Origin: Gleditsia sinensis
Taxonomy: Eukaryota; Streptophyta; Magnoliopsida; Fabales; Fabaceae
NCBI GenBank assembly: GCA_037074535.1
Contig: CM073470.1
Coordinates: 48,773,067 to 48,837,066 of the forward strand
Length of the DNA stretch: 64,000 bases
Reading direction: 5' to 3'
Positions 22,663-35,131 of the stretch are shown piece by piece. Within the stretch, counting starts at the first letter, position 1, and every line of letters starts with the position of its first letter. A model generated the notes under the pieces. The model saw nothing but the letters and a program-made list of their open reading frames with translations, made no database searches and was not told where the DNA came from. A program made the translations under genes and the position numbers.

Positions 22663-23558
22663 TTGTGGGGGTAAGGCGACTAAGGGGTTGTATGGCTTTA
22701 AGATGGTACTGGGATAAGGGACACCCTATTAGCTTAGAGTGTTCATAGTGTGAGAAGGGTCGCTCCTACTAGAATATGCAATAATGGTGTATGAGTAGTG
22801 GGAGGGAGAGGGCTCATATCACCCTGTTGTAGTGTAAAGATGAATACACAGATGATTAGCCACTATAAGTATGATTGTGCATGCATGACATTGATCCATA
22901 ACCTGTTTATTGTGCATGCATAATATTGATGCATAACCTGCTTATTGAATATGCAAGCATATGATGTATTCTTGTTGTCTCGTAATGCACAAAAAGAAAT
23001 GATTTTCTTTAACATATACAACTGGACATAACTTGTAAGGTTTCCTGATTTATGTTTATTTTGTAGATGTTGATCTTATTGGAATTTATTTTCTTATTTC
23101 ATTATGGTGTTATGTTCAGATAAAGGCGAGTAGGATGCCGTTTATGATCTTGCCCTTACTGTTAGAGATGCAGACAGTGAAGGTGCCCTACTTGGGCAGT
23201 TCACTGTCCTAGTAAGTCTTATTGTGATTAATATGGTAGAGACACTAGCTCCAGTGCCACCTCCTCCACTAGTTGCACCCTAGGAGTGATGGTTACATGA
23301 ATACTTATACAGTAGACTAGGGATCTGTAGTTAATGGGCTAACCCATTTTTAGTGTAACCATATGGTACTTTGCCTTTTTGGGTTATAATACTTAGTAAC
23401 TAGGGTTACACGTGTATAGACAACTAACTCTATGTATCCTTGAAAGCATATAAATATATGTTACTGCATATGTTTTTGGCATGTTTTTTTGTGTGTTTAT
23501 TTATCTATAATTTTTTCTGAATTTCTTAATAATTCCAAAAAAAAATCGATCCTTATAC
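22663..23558 (+). mobile_element. R3-like LTR, 3' part
   Basis: Continuation of the sequence at 1-110 after the R1 insertion. It shares with the R3 copies the motif ATAAGGGACACCCTAT (about 22714-22729), the tract CATAACCTG..TTATTG, TATACAACTGGACATAAC (about 23011) and acceptor-like GTTATGTTCAGATAA (about 23108-23122), and ends near CGATCCTTATACA. The first five bases TTGTG are the right copy of the R1 duplication. Confidence 0.65.
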
Positions 23559-25729
23559 ATAGCATGTTTAGCATTTCCTTTGTACCTTTGCTACTGATAT
23601 CATGCATGTCACGTATTTCATTCAATAAATAGTTTTTCCATGCAGATATCATTACAAAACCCCATATGCCATTAGGTGCATATTAAACATTTTTAATCAA
23701 GAAAATGCATTCATATGGTTTTGCCATGCAATATGTATAAGAGAAGAGAGTAACTGCAATGGATAGGCATAGCTCTCAAAATTCCAAATTAATGACATAT
23801 AAGTATTTTAAATCCCTAATTTCGGCTAATCACGAATTCTAACCCTAATATTTTCATTCTTCCTTCTATTTCAAATTAATTCCTAATTTCTTCCATTTTT
23901 TCCTTTTCCTTTATTTTCTTATTTCTAATAACCAATTTAGGTTATGCTAATATATTCAACCCTTTTTAGGTCATTAAATGCTTTTATTGTTCTATTTAAT
24001 TCTCCCCTTTAAAATTACTTTACTAGACTTCATCTTATGTTCCTACTTGATTATATATCACTCTTTTAGATATATTCATCATCTTTATTTGAACTTTACA
24101 CACACACACACACACAAATATATATATACCCATCTAGATTTCTTATTCCCATGCATCAATATACTAGTTTTCCTTTTAAATTTCATCTTCCTTTTTGTAA
24201 TACTAAATACCCTTTTATCTACTAATTAACACTTAGGCACACCAAGTCCATTTCCCATTATTTTTTAGCTTATCATACTTTAAAGAACCCTAATTAGAAT
24301 TTACTTCTAATGTCCAAATTCAAGATTTATAATTATTCCTTCAACTAAAATATCTTAGGTTTATTTTCTCACTTTCTCCTTTTCAATTTTCTTGCTAACT
24401 CACAATACATTACTTAAACTTTCATTTAATATCATATAATTTGGCACCATTTGATGATATGATTCCAAGGTATATGCATGCATAAATTTTGGCTAGCCTT
24501 ACACCATGAATAACATAATTTTCTTCCAATTTCTTGATGTCAACTTTGGCTACTCAATTAACACCAATACTATATCAAATTTCTACTCCATATCCTACAC
24601 CAATTAGTGTATATAAAGCAAAATTTTCTTACATCAAAGCAACCCGAAAGTTTAGCCCTTTTCCATACACTTTTTCTCACTCCAACTAACACATATTGCA
24701 AGCATAAAACAAATGATACATATACACATAACTAGGCATCCATATAGCATCAAATTTTCATGAGATGCTCACAAGAAATTTCGACCAGCAGCAACACAAT
24801 TTCTAACATAGAAATTTTTTAGATTTTTAGAAGAGAATATTATTAAAATTACCTATATACAAATTTCTCTAAGGTTCCTAAACTATCACCTTTGGATTCT
24901 TTCTATCCTTCTCTCACTTGGATGCAATTTTTTTTCTTCTAATTTTTCACACACCATTCCAGCAAAGTTAAAAACAAACCAAAAAACTAAAAATAAAAAG
25001 AGAAAAGAAGGATGGAGAGGTGGAGAAGGATTCTACCTTAAACACCAAGCTTCTCATTCTTTCTCTCTTTTTTCCTTCTTCTTTGTGTTTCTGTTGAGTT
25101 TTCTCTCTCTCCATTCTAATTTTTTCCTTGGCTGAAGCATTCCCTAGCAAAATATATCCCCCCCTTAACCAACTTGCTCACCAAGACACTAAATGTCATG
25201 ATTGCCTTTTAATTCCCATGTTTCCATTTCATCACACGCTTGTTTTGTTTTATTTTTTCCTTTGGCTAAAATATCAACAAATGCTTTCCCCGTAGCCACT
25301 TTAGATAGATGGATAAGCATCAATTAAATGGGTAATGATTACTCTTTTAATGCCAGACTTAACGATGTAACTATTATGTTAATTCCTAACAAGTCCCATC
25401 TTCTTTTTCTAAGGTGTGTTTGGGTGTCCATAAATTCCTTCCTTTTACTCACTAAATGATGCTAATGAATTTTAAAATTTATAATTAGAGTAATTACCAT
25501 GGTTTAATCGCTTGCTCCAATACTTTCCACTTCATTTCTTAAATAAATTTCATAAGAATTGAGTTTCTAATCAAGGTTATTTTTATGGCTTAATTCCTTT
25601 TAATGCATTTTCTCATTTATACACCCATGCCATCTATAAAAAATAATTTTGGTACATTCTCCTTTTTAATTCTTTAGGAATATATTTTTTTAATGCCTAA
25701 AAACTAGAATTTTTTTAGAATGTTACAAT
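23559..25729 (-). mobile_element. Probable LTR of another family (minus strand)
   Basis: The right edge read on the minus strand is TGTAACATTCTAAAAAAATTC, an LTR-like start abutting Athila gag at 25730. Still on the minus strand come a TATA-like GGATATATTTTGC (about 25148-25160), a purine-rich leader (about 24990-25110) and donor-like ATAGGTAATTTTAATAATA (about 24853), the same order as in R1 and R3. The lower boundary and a duplication could not be found. (CA)n lies at 24098-24116. Small open frames (23978-24229, 24968-25150) look like chance. Confidence 0.4.
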
Positions 25730-25734
25730 AAAGA

Positions 25735-26980
25735 TTTGCCGAAAAGATGCCCACATCACAAACTATCCAATTGGCTTCAATTTCAAAACTTCTATAATGG
25801 GTTTTCTAGTCCTATTGGACTACCATAAATGTTGTAGCTAGTGGTGCACTAGTGGGCAAACCTATTGATGATGCCTATGACATTTTATAAGTGATAGCCT
25901 CCGTTGATTATGCATGGTAGGTTAAAGGAAAGCTGTAGGTTTCTATGAGGTATATGTGACTATTGCACTATTGGCACAAGTAGCAGCCATTAGTAAAAGG
26001 TTGGAAGCATTAGAGACTCCACCTACTATGAGCCATTTTATTTATTATGACTATTGCGAAGAGGGTCATTTTATTGAGCAATGCTAGCTAACATCTAAGT
26101 CAGCCAATTTTATGGGTAGCTTCAACCAGCATAATAACCTATATTCAAACACTTATATTCCTAGTTGGAGGAACCACCTAAATATTTCTTGAAGTAATTC
26201 ACAAGGCCCAAAGCAAACTATTCCACCTTGGTTTGCATAACAACAAAGACCCTTAACACCTCAAAGGAAAGATTATGTAGAAGAAAGGCTAGACAGATAC
26301 ATATATGAAAATAATTATGGAGTCAAGAGTCAAGGGTAAGCTTTTCTAAGGATTTAGGCACAACTTGATTAGCTGGTCAGTGTTGTTAAAAAAGGTATGC
26401 AATGCAATCAACCTCAGAAGTAGTAAGGAAATAGAAGGAGCTAAAAAGAAAATTTAAGTTCGCCTAGTGAGTTAAAGGAAAAAGAAGAAAGATCAAAGGA
26501 GCCAAACAAGTAAGAAAAGGCACCAACTATTCCTCCACTACCTTTGCCTCTTGATAATTTTTTTATAGATATTTTTATGAAATTACATATTAACATTCCT
26601 TTTGTAGAAGCTTTGAAACAAATGCTTAGCTATGTGAAATTCATTAAAGAAATTCATTATAAAAGAGAAAATTGGGTGAATGTGAAATAGTTGCAGTTAC
26701 TAAAGAATGCAATGCTATCCTCTAAAGGAAGCTTCCTTTTGATTAAAAAATTCAAGGAGTTTTACTATACCATGCACTTTAGGTGATGTTTTTGTAGGCA
26801 AAATCTTATGTGATATAGGTGCAAGTTAAACTTGATGCCTATTTCTATCTATAAGAGGCTAGGGTTAACGGAACTTAAACCCACTTTTGTGACCTTACAA
26901 TTAGGTGCAAGTTTTTAAAAACAATTTTTTATTTTTAAAAAACAAAAGAAAACATGTTTCACAATTGTGCTTATAAAGGG
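25735..26980 (+). pseudogene. Athila-type gag and protease (first half), degraded
   Basis: Coding remnants of an R4 (Athila/Tat-like) Ty3/Gypsy element, recognisable in all three plus frames with many stops and frameshifts. Pieces in order: gag C-terminal helix region (about 25790-25990, with RLEALETPPTMSH); a zinc-knuckle remnant YCEEGHFIEQC (about 26055); the linker typical of Athila gag with NNLYSNTYIPSWRNHLN and RPLTPQRKDYVEE (about 26110-26290); then LHINIPFVEALKQM (about 26585), FTIPCTLGDVFVGKILCD and the active-site segment CDIGAS (about 26810-26830), and LMPISIYKRLGL. The protease breaks off about 26980, where the R1 element starts, and resumes at about 55590. Identification is from motif order and family knowledge. 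Confidence 0.75.
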
Positions 26981-26982
26981 TG

Positions 26983-27087
26983 TGTAACAAAATATAATCC
27001 TTAGAAATTCTTCACCTTATGTGAAAATGTTTCTATCATTAAGGGAATAAGTAAAGAGAGAAAAACCTAATAGTAAAAAAATTAGCC
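26983..27087 (+). repeat. R1 5' LTR remnant
   Basis: Starts TGTAAC, then jumps into AATATAATCCTTAGAAATTC, R1 LTR sequence that normally begins about 100 bases further in. It ends at AAAAAATTAG joined directly to integrase. Two deletions have removed nearly the whole 5' LTR, gag, protease, RT and RNase H. The preceding GGGTG (26978-26982) would be the target site, but the other end of the element is lost. Confidence 0.7.
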
Positions 27088-28011
27088 CAGTTGTACATCC
27101 AGAAAATAGTTAGACTACATGTAATTATCTTAAATATTGTTTCTAATAGAGATCCGAGGTTCACTTTGAGGTTTTGGAAGTCATTGCAGGAAGTTTTTGG
27201 AACCCAGTTGCGGTTCAGTACTGCCTACCATCCTCAGATTGAGGGACAGACAGAACGAACCATTCCAACCCTAAAAGATATGTTGAGGGCCTGTGTGATA
27301 GAGCAAGGTAAATGATGGGATAAGTACCTACCTTCAGTGAAATTTGCTTGTAATAATAGCTATCACTCTAGTATTAAGATGGCCCCCTACGAAACTTTAT
27401 ATGGTAGAAAGTGCCGATCTCCACTATGTTGGTTTGAGGTAGGAGAAAAGAACTTGCTGGGCCCTGATCTAGTTCAACAAACCACAAAACAAATTAGGAT
27501 GATACGAGACAAAATACTTACAACTCAGAGTCAGCAAAAGAGTTATTATGATAAGAGACATAGACCTTTGGAGTTTGAAGAAGGAGAACATGTATTTATG
27601 AAACTTTTCCCAACTAATAGAGTTAGTAGGTCTCTCAAGAACAGAAAGCTAAGTCCACGATTTTTGGGACCCTACCAAATTCTAAAGAAAGTAGGGACGT
27701 CAACATATCAAGTTCCCCTCCCACCTAATTTGTCCAACCTACATAATGTTTTTCATGTATCACAGCTCCGAAAGTATCTTTTAGATTCATCACATGTAAT
27801 ACGGGATGAACCAATACAAATAAAGGAGAACATGACATACTAGCTAGTATCGGCATCCATACTGAACACCGACGTGAAGCAATTAAGGAATAAGATTATT
27901 CCCTTGGTTAAGTTGTTATGGGAGGGTTTGACTTCGGAAGAATCAACTTAGGAGCTGGAAAAAGTCATAAGGAAGAAATATCCGCAATTGTTCTTATTAG
28001 GTATTTTCTAA
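27088..28011 (+). pseudogene. R1 integrase core to chromodomain-like tail, three stops
   Basis: The best-preserved R1 pol segment, one continuous frame broken only by stops at 27313 (TGA), 27841 (TAG in place of Gln) and about 27949 (TAG). It begins inside the integrase core at AQLYIQKIVRLH. It shows NRDPRFTLRFWKSL with the second catalytic Asp, the Glu region ERTIPTLKDML, then SYHSSIKMAPYETLYGRKC, the GPY/F-type segment FLGPYQILKKVG (about 27665), NVFHVSQLRKYL and the chromodomain-like end IIPLVKLLWEG. It ends at TAA 28009-28011, directly before the polypurine tract. The upstream part of pol is deleted. It is the reference for reading the split minus-strand copy at 6341-6566 and 16631-17640. 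Confidence 0.9.
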
Positions 28012-28030
28012 AATTTTGAGGACAAAATTT

Positions 28031-28048
28031 CTTTTAGGGGGAGAGAAA
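28031..28048 (+). other. Polypurine tract of R1
   Basis: CTTTTAGGGGGAGAGAAA immediately upstream of the LTR start TGTAACATCC at 28049. It is identical in layout to the minus-strand tract at 6304. Confidence 0.87.
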
Positions 28049-28481
28049 TGTAACATCCTTAATTTTGTTTCTTTTTTTTAATATAGGTACATAAATATTT
28101 GGTTGAGGAAATAAAATTTATTAGATAATTTTTTAGATATCTAAGGAAATATAATCTTTAGAAATTCTTCACCTTATGTGTTGGCATAGAAAATGTTTCT
28201 AACATTAAGGGAATAAGTAAAGAGAGAAAAACTTAATAGGAAAAAAATTTGAAATAACATACTAAAGAGAGGCGAAATTCTTGGGTAAGGAAGATAAATT
28301 TTTGGGAAGCAAGTAAAGGTCTTAAAATTTCAAGAAGATTGGATTAGGTTAATTTTTCCGAATTCAAGACCTAGAGTTCTTAAGTTTAACATCTCCACCC
28401 AAGCATTGGGATTTCACCTATGGACACTTCATATAGAGTTTTTCCACTTCACATGAGTTTCTAGCAAGCCAATAAGGATAG
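28049..28481 (+). repeat. R1 3' LTR, first segment
   Basis: Begins TGTAACATCCTTAATTTTG and proceeds as other R1 LTRs to CTAGCAAGCCAATAAGGATAG, where an R2 LTR end (TGTCATGCCCCC) interrupts it. The LTR resumes at 52511 after about 24 kb, with about 25 bases of LTR missing at the junction. Confidence 0.82.
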
Positions 28482-30485
28482 TGTCATGCCCCCAATTTAA
28501 GGGAATGCAATTGAGACAAGTAGCAGATAACTTTAACATTATTCTATTGCATACTTGTTTCAAGTATATCACATATCAGGATTAACAACACATGTTTATA
28601 AGTTCTCCAATATATCCAAATATACAAGTCAAGTCTTTATACACATATTATAGTAGAAGCAGGGATTCTGCCTGTGGCGTTCAGAGTATACTTTAGAGTA
28701 CAAGTACAAAAAAACCAAAATCTATGAGCCTTGGAAACAAAATAGGCTCAACAGAGAATATGTCGCTTAGCTGATCACCTATCTGAAGGAAAAAGACTAA
28801 ACTCTGTAATTTTATTTGAAAAATGTAGAAATATCGTGTAGTGAGTTTGACAACTTAGTGAGCAGATAATACCTCCTATGACCTCTTAGCTCAACATATG
28901 GATGTACTCATATATTAAAATTTATCACATTGAAAATTATAGTTCAGAAGTACATCCATATGGGATCCGATTTCTAATATTCTTAGTTCAAATCACATTC
29001 AGATATTCGAAACCATATGTGATATAATATGATCGTTAATCAAATATTGATATGCATCAAAATATTTCACATAAAAATATTAGGAGGATCCCATATCAAA
29101 ACTACCATATCAGAATTCAGCCAAGGTTTGTCCTACCACTATTTAAGAAGACAAGCGAAGGGACTCTAATATGAAAATTTCCCAAGCACACAGCAAATGA
29201 GGACAAATTACATATCATATAGTTGGCATCTCGCCGATATAGGAGGCATCCCACTCTCCTTAACATATCATATTCCGTCTGTTAGCTGTCACACGAGGCT
29301 AGCACCGCCCCTACTAGCTAAGGTATTAAGGTGCACCAGGGCTAACATCGTCTGCTGTTAGTAAACAATGTTTCCAAAAGAATTCCTCCATAAAAACCAT
29401 AATTTCATATATGCCATATTGTTCAAAAAGAGGTTCTAGTATAATACAAAATTTATCATCTCAATATAATTTCTCTATCAAAAACCTTCCCAATCAGGAT
29501 AATCCATATACATGTCCGTTTTCAAGGCAATCTTATAGCTTTACATATCAATGCCACATGCATAACATATTTCCTTTGCCATATAATGAGAAATACAATT
29601 TAAAATCACATATTCAATGAGTTCAAAAATTCTATTTTCAAAACTATACTCTTCTTGAATTATATACCATATTGTAAACAATTCAAATAATTTAATCTAT
29701 TTTAGAGACATATGAAAGTATAAATAACTTGTAAACATAATCAATTATCTATTTAAAGTTCAAAAAGAGTAAAGAGTAAGTTATAGAAAGAATTATCTAC
29801 TCACAAGGTAAGGCTTCAAGTTGGACAGTCTTAAAATATACTTTTTTTAATCTAAATTTGTCCAAATAGACATCAAAAACATGTCTGGAGGGTCCAAAAA
29901 CCTAAGAAATGACTACGGGAGCTTAGTCAACTGATGGATACTGTTCATGGCCGAAGAAAACTATTTACATTGGTTGGAATCACTATTCATACGTGGCAAC
30001 ACTATTACCTAAACTTTAAGATTTAATGCTTCAAATCATGCTATCCAGCCATAAAATTTTGCATATAAGGATTATTCTTCGTCTTAAACATGATTCTAGG
30101 GTTAAAATCACCAAAAAACATCAAGTAATTTCAAAATCCTAAACTTTACATCGTGGTTACTTTTATCATTTTCGACGAACTTTTGGCGAGTTTCCGGCAA
30201 AATTGATTGGTGGGTTTTGAAGTTCTTGTCACCACGAATCCAACGATACCTCCAGTATCTCAATTGGATGCATATATTAGAAGAAATCTTAGAGAGAGAA
30301 AGAAAACCCACCTCTGCTTCCATGTGCTTTGCCTCTTTCATGTTTCCTTCTCCCTTTTTTTTTATACTTATTGTTATTTAATAATTGAATATTTGAGATT
30401 TATTATATATATATGCATATAAATATTAGTTTTCATCCTAAAACATCTCAAAAATTTCTAAAAATTTATATTATTGAAAAACTTT

Positions 30486-30490
30486 AGTTG
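30486..30490. repeat. Target-site duplication AGTTG (left copy)
   Basis: AGTTG precedes TGTAACAACTCC and is repeated at 33891-33895. The uninterrupted R2 sequence (reverse of 3730-3745) shows a single ATTG/AGTTG here, confirming the empty site. Confidence 0.9.
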
Positions 30491-33400
30491 TGTAACAACT
30501 CCATTTAAGTAACAATATTTTTTTTTAAATATACCATGAAGTTATTACCTCGTTACAACTTAATTCAAAATAACATTGATATAATTTATACAATACAGAG
30601 TTTACATACATATCATTAATCAATAACATTCGTACAAAAGTCTAACACATATATAATTACATCTTATTCATCCCTGTTGACCAGTTCCGGAGATACAGGT
30701 GCGGGTAGTTGCACCTTCACCGGGATCTTAGTCAACTCGACCACAAACATTTTATTTGATTCTGGGATCTGCCCAACATAAAGTAACTCGATCTAACGTG
30801 CACGAAAAGCCAGAGCCATAGAAAAATCTGCATAACTAATTTTCTGAACATGACATGGAAATATAGTGAGAATTAAATCCTAGTAAGTTCAACAATAAAT
30901 CATCATCAATATAGCTCTTCACGTCATGTTCAGCTGTATAAACTACAGCAAATATCTTTGGTCACACGAATGCACTATATCTATGCACATGAGAATCATA
31001 CAATAATGACATGTATGATAGGATTAACTATTTTAAGAATATCATATGATGACTATCAATTTATTCTCATATCAAGCTACCCCGGTCAGGGTGAGTATTT
31101 TCTACTCTCCGGTACGGGCCTTTCTCGCTCCGTCCCACATGGCCCACTTTCTCTTTCTTTTCTCATTAATATGATCATAACCGTTGGTAGGGCGTCCCCT
31201 ACTGGTGCACTACACGGATTGCCATGTGACCGTGCTCATTTCTTTTCTTTTCACAATGATAGCCAAAAATATGCTTTCAATAACAAGTATGTTCATCAAA
31301 ATATAACTATTACAAAAAATCATTGGTAATCATGCCATGAACATAACCATTTCAAATATCACTTTATAAAATATTTCCATGTCAAAATTTCACACTTAAG
31401 ATGGTAAAAAGTTCATTCAATGGCAATGACTATGGCATATATTAGTCATTTATTATTTTCATTTATAAGATTCATCTTCTTTTTTAAATATTAATTTTAT
31501 TTCTTTATTTTCTTGATGCAGGTTTTCATCCTATCTAATCTTCTCTTACTAATCAGAGCATAACTCCCTCAATTGAACTCCGATGTAGGTGATCTTGGTG
31601 TAAATTTCAAGATAAAACAATTATTGAAAACTATTATGTTGAATAATTTAGTGAAATATTAAGCAATCAAGATGATATTACTCCCTCAAAGTACAAGTTA
31701 TTTCTTCTCAAATAGGTTCTGGCCTCTACCTACTAATCTGTCCATATCTCCTTCATAAGAATTCCAAATTAAGTTATTCCAATGGCCAAAATTCCGTGAC
31801 ACATATAGAAATAATGTTTATGTTAATCATTTATTTTAATTCCCAATAGAATGTTTCCAAAAATTTAAACACAGAAGCTATCCTAAAATATTCTTCCCTG
31901 ATTAACCAATTTCTGACCACTACTTACTAATTGGACCATATCTACCTCATACAGACTCTAAATTGAGTGATTCTAGTGGCTAAAAATCCGTGACTCATAT
32001 ATCTATAATTCTTTTGTTAACTACTTATTTTAATTCCCAAAAAAAAATTCAAAGAAATTAAAACACAGAAGCTATCCTAACATATTCTTCCCTGATTAAC
32101 CATTTTCTGATCACTGCTTACTAATCAGACCATATCTACCTCATATGGACTCCAAATGGAGTGATTCCAGTGGCCAAAAATCCGTAACACATATATCTAT
32201 AATTCTTATGTTAACCGTTTATTTTAATTCCATATAGCAAATTCTCAGAAATTAAAACACAGAAGCTATCCTAACATATTCTTCCTTGATTAACCATTTT
32301 ATGACCATTTCTTACTAATCGGACCATATCTACCTCATATGGACTCCAAATTGAGTGCTTTCAGTGGCTAAAAATCCGTGAGACATCGATCTACATTTTT
32401 CATTTTAACCATTTATTTTAATTCCTAACCAATTCTTCCCAGAATTTTAAAAACAAAAGCATAAAATTTTGCCATCCATAGCCATACCTATGCAGAACTA
32501 TCTACAACAGCCTAAGTATTCAAACTTACATAATATGTAACATGATATAGCAACATCCATGACCAATTATCAAAGTTCTAAGATCAAAATCTCATATAAA
32601 TATTATAAGTTTCAAAAGTTTTCTTCAAAAAGAAATATTGTTAAACTTACCTGGAGCACTTAGTCCTCTAGACTTCTCCTTCCTCTTTCTTCCTTTCTTT
32701 CTCTCCTTTCCTTACTCTACCTTGCTTATATTTTTCCTCTCCCTCACTTGGATGAAATTCCAATGTTGTAAGGCTGGGTTTTGCTTAAATAGACTATCAA
32801 ATAATTCACCTTTCATGATCATGGGTCTACCTTATCACAATTAGGATACACTTGGTTGAATTTTTGGAAAACAAACAACTTATCTTCTTGTCTTCCTCTT
32901 CCTTAGTCAAGATATGCATAGCAAAAGAATATTTGTATTTTTAAAATTATGATAATATGTTCTTAAGATAAGGGACAAGATCCCTTTGATTTAGGGATTC
33001 ATTTCCTTTTTTTTTTTGTCTTAATCAAGTATGATAGGTTTACCATTTTAGGTGGCAGAATTTCTAACCCTTGAATCTCCATTATTTGGTTGAAATTATT
33101 TGTGTGAGATATGAATGTTTTGTCCTAATGCCATGTATTATCATACCACTTGCTAAAATTATGAGTGTAGGATATCACATTACTTGCTAAATTTTTGTCT
33201 TAATGCCATGTCACCTAATCTTGATGACACCATTATTTCATCACTTTATTTTTATTTTTTCTCTTGGGTTTGGGCTCATTCTTGCCCATTTTCTTTACTT
33301 TGGTTAAAATTCTACCTTTCATAATGGGCTTGGTCACATTTTTATGATTTTTGGGCTACCGGTCCAATTCCTATATCTTAGTCCAAGTCTATGTTTTATT

Positions 33401-33890
33401 TCTTCATTGGGCTATCCTATTGGCTTGCTAAAAATTCATGTGAAGTAGAAAAACTCTATATGAAGTGTCCATAGGTGAAAGCCCAATTTTTGGGTGGAGA
33501 TACTAAACTTAGTAACTTTTGCTCTTAAATTAGGAAAAATTACCCTAATCCAATCTTTTTGAAATTTTAAAACCTTTACTTACTTTACAAAAATTTATCT
33601 TTCTTGCCTAAGAATTTCACTTTTCTTTAGCATGCTTATTTCTAATATTTCCTCTTAGGTTTTTTTTCTTTACCTATTCCATTAATATTAGAACATTTCT
33701 ATGCATATATGTAAGGTGAAGAATTTTTAAGGATTATATTTCTTTAGATATCTAAAAATTGTCTAATAAATTTTATTTCTTTAATTGAATATTTATGTAC
33801 CTTTATCAATAAAAGAAATAAAATTAAGGATGTTACTTTGAATACTCTTGTACTTTTATTAATACATGAAACAAAATTAGGGATGTTACA
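30491..33890 (-). mobile_element. Solo R1 LTR (3400 bp)
   Basis: Complete minus-strand R1 LTR with both termini and the AGTTG duplication, inserted in an R2 LTR. It contains the hairpin at 31187-31202, about four repeat units (31690-32460) and a purine-rich leader (about 32665-32750, minus strand). Near its 5' end (plus coordinates 33837-33890) the first 54 bases are duplicated, a trait shared with the solo LTR at 36701-40176. Open frames such as 30958-31329 lie in the LTR and look non-coding. Confidence 0.92.
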
Positions 33891-33895
33891 AGTTG

Positions 33896-34303
33896 CACTC
33901 TTAAATCATGATTTTTCTTAATAAAATTTTTAATAAAACAAATCATAATATAAAATAACTCCATGCATATTAAAAGAAAGAAATTTATAAAAATAAAATA
34001 AAAATTTATTTAAAGCTAAATATAATTATTTTAAGAAAAAATAATCATTTTAAATAAAAATATATTTGTTTATAGAAAAACATTATTATTTAAGAAATTT
34101 GGTCCCCAAATTTTAAACTATCCTATCATAAGTAGGGAATGAAGTCAAGGCATAAGTTATGGTTATTAACTTCACTACTCAAATTATTGAGGATATCTCT
34201 TTACTTTTTTTTAAAAAATACCCTTCACTTGAGTATTTTGCCATATAACCTTAACCATAGAGATTTCTTTCAACCATAAGTTCTTTACTTATCAATCAAC
34301 AAT
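33896..34303. other. End of R2 LTR, then about 200 unassigned bases
   Basis: 33896-34096 is the R2 LTR start region on the minus strand. 34097-34303 (from TGGTCCCCAAATTTTAAAC) matches nothing else I recognise in the window and has no useful open frame. It may be pre-insertion sequence or filler at a deletion junction. Confidence 0.55.
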
Positions 34304-34408
34304 AAACTTTACTTCGTGATTACTATTCATCATTTTCGACAAACTTTCGACGAAATTAATCAGTGAATTTTGAAGTTCTCGTCGCCATGAATCTAATGGC
34401 ACCTCTAG
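34304..34408 (-). mobile_element. R2 LTR fragment (minus strand)
   Basis: AAACTTTACTTCGTGATTAC to GGCACCTCTAG matches the reverse of R2 3975-4090 and the equivalent at 30145-30255. It is cut off on the right by another R2 LTR start at 34409. Confidence 0.75.
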
Positions 34409-35126
34409 TGTAATATCCTGTAATTTTTTATTTTTAAATAATAATTTTTTGCTATAAAAAAATATTTTTATATTTTTTTAAAAAATGATTAAGTATTGCT
34501 AAAAACAAGTATAATTTTAATTAAAATAATTATTATTTTGCTTAAAATAATTATATTGGCCTATAATAAATTTTTATTTTATTTTTAAAAAAATTTCTTT
34601 CTTTTATTATACATAAAGATATTTATTTTGTGATTTGTTTTATTAAAATTTTATCAAGAAAAGTCATGAATATTATTATACTAAAGTTTTGTAATAATAT
34701 AAATTTTTAGAAATTTTTGAGATGTTTTAGGATGAAAAATAGTATTTATATGAATATATATAAAATAATATAAAAATAATCATAAATATTTAATTATTAA
34801 AAAATAATAAATAAATAAATAAATAAATAATATAAAAGAGAAAACAGGGAGGAGGAGACAGAAACCGAGAGGAAGGAAAATTTTGATGAATAGTATGAAT
34901 AATGTGAATAGTAATTTTCATTTTTCTCTCTAGATCTAGAGTGTCTATTGGCTTCCGATATCAAAACTGAGGGTACCACTGGATTCAAGACGGAAAATAC
35001 TACGATTTTGAAGGAACACTTTTTAAATCAACTATAGAATTGCCACATATCGGAAGTAGAAAATTTTAGAAAAAGTGATTTTCGGTCATGAATAGTATTT
35101 TTTGGTGGTGAATAGTGATTTCGCTA

Positions 35127-35131
35127 GCGTG
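35127..35131. repeat. Target-site duplication GCGTG (left copy)
   Basis: GCGTG precedes TGTAACATCCCAG and is repeated at 41118-41122 after CGTTATA. Removing the insert restores the R2 sequence GCTAGCGTGAACAGTAATC. Confidence 0.88.

Larger units (their letters stand above)
28482..34096 (-). mobile_element. R2 LTR (minus strand), interrupted
   Basis: Plus-strand edge TGTCATGCCCCCAATTTAAGGG is the reverse complement of the R2 LTR end. It runs to 30490, is split by the solo R1 LTR (30491-33890), and continues 33896-34096 until AACATTATTATTTAAGAAATT, about 13 bases short of the LTR start. R2 length without the insert is about 2.2 kb. Left candidate target site is GATAG (28477-28481); the matching copy was not found. 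Confidence 0.8.

Noticed and set aside
28482..28520. Start of a new element in plus orientation (TGTCATGCCCCC)
   Set aside because: It is the reverse complement of the R2 LTR end (GGGGGCATGACA), as the match with 5790-5870 and 42590-42600 shows.
30958..31329. 123-residue open frame
   Set aside because: It lies fully within a solo R1 LTR and spans the hairpin module on the antisense side; homologous frames in other copies are broken.
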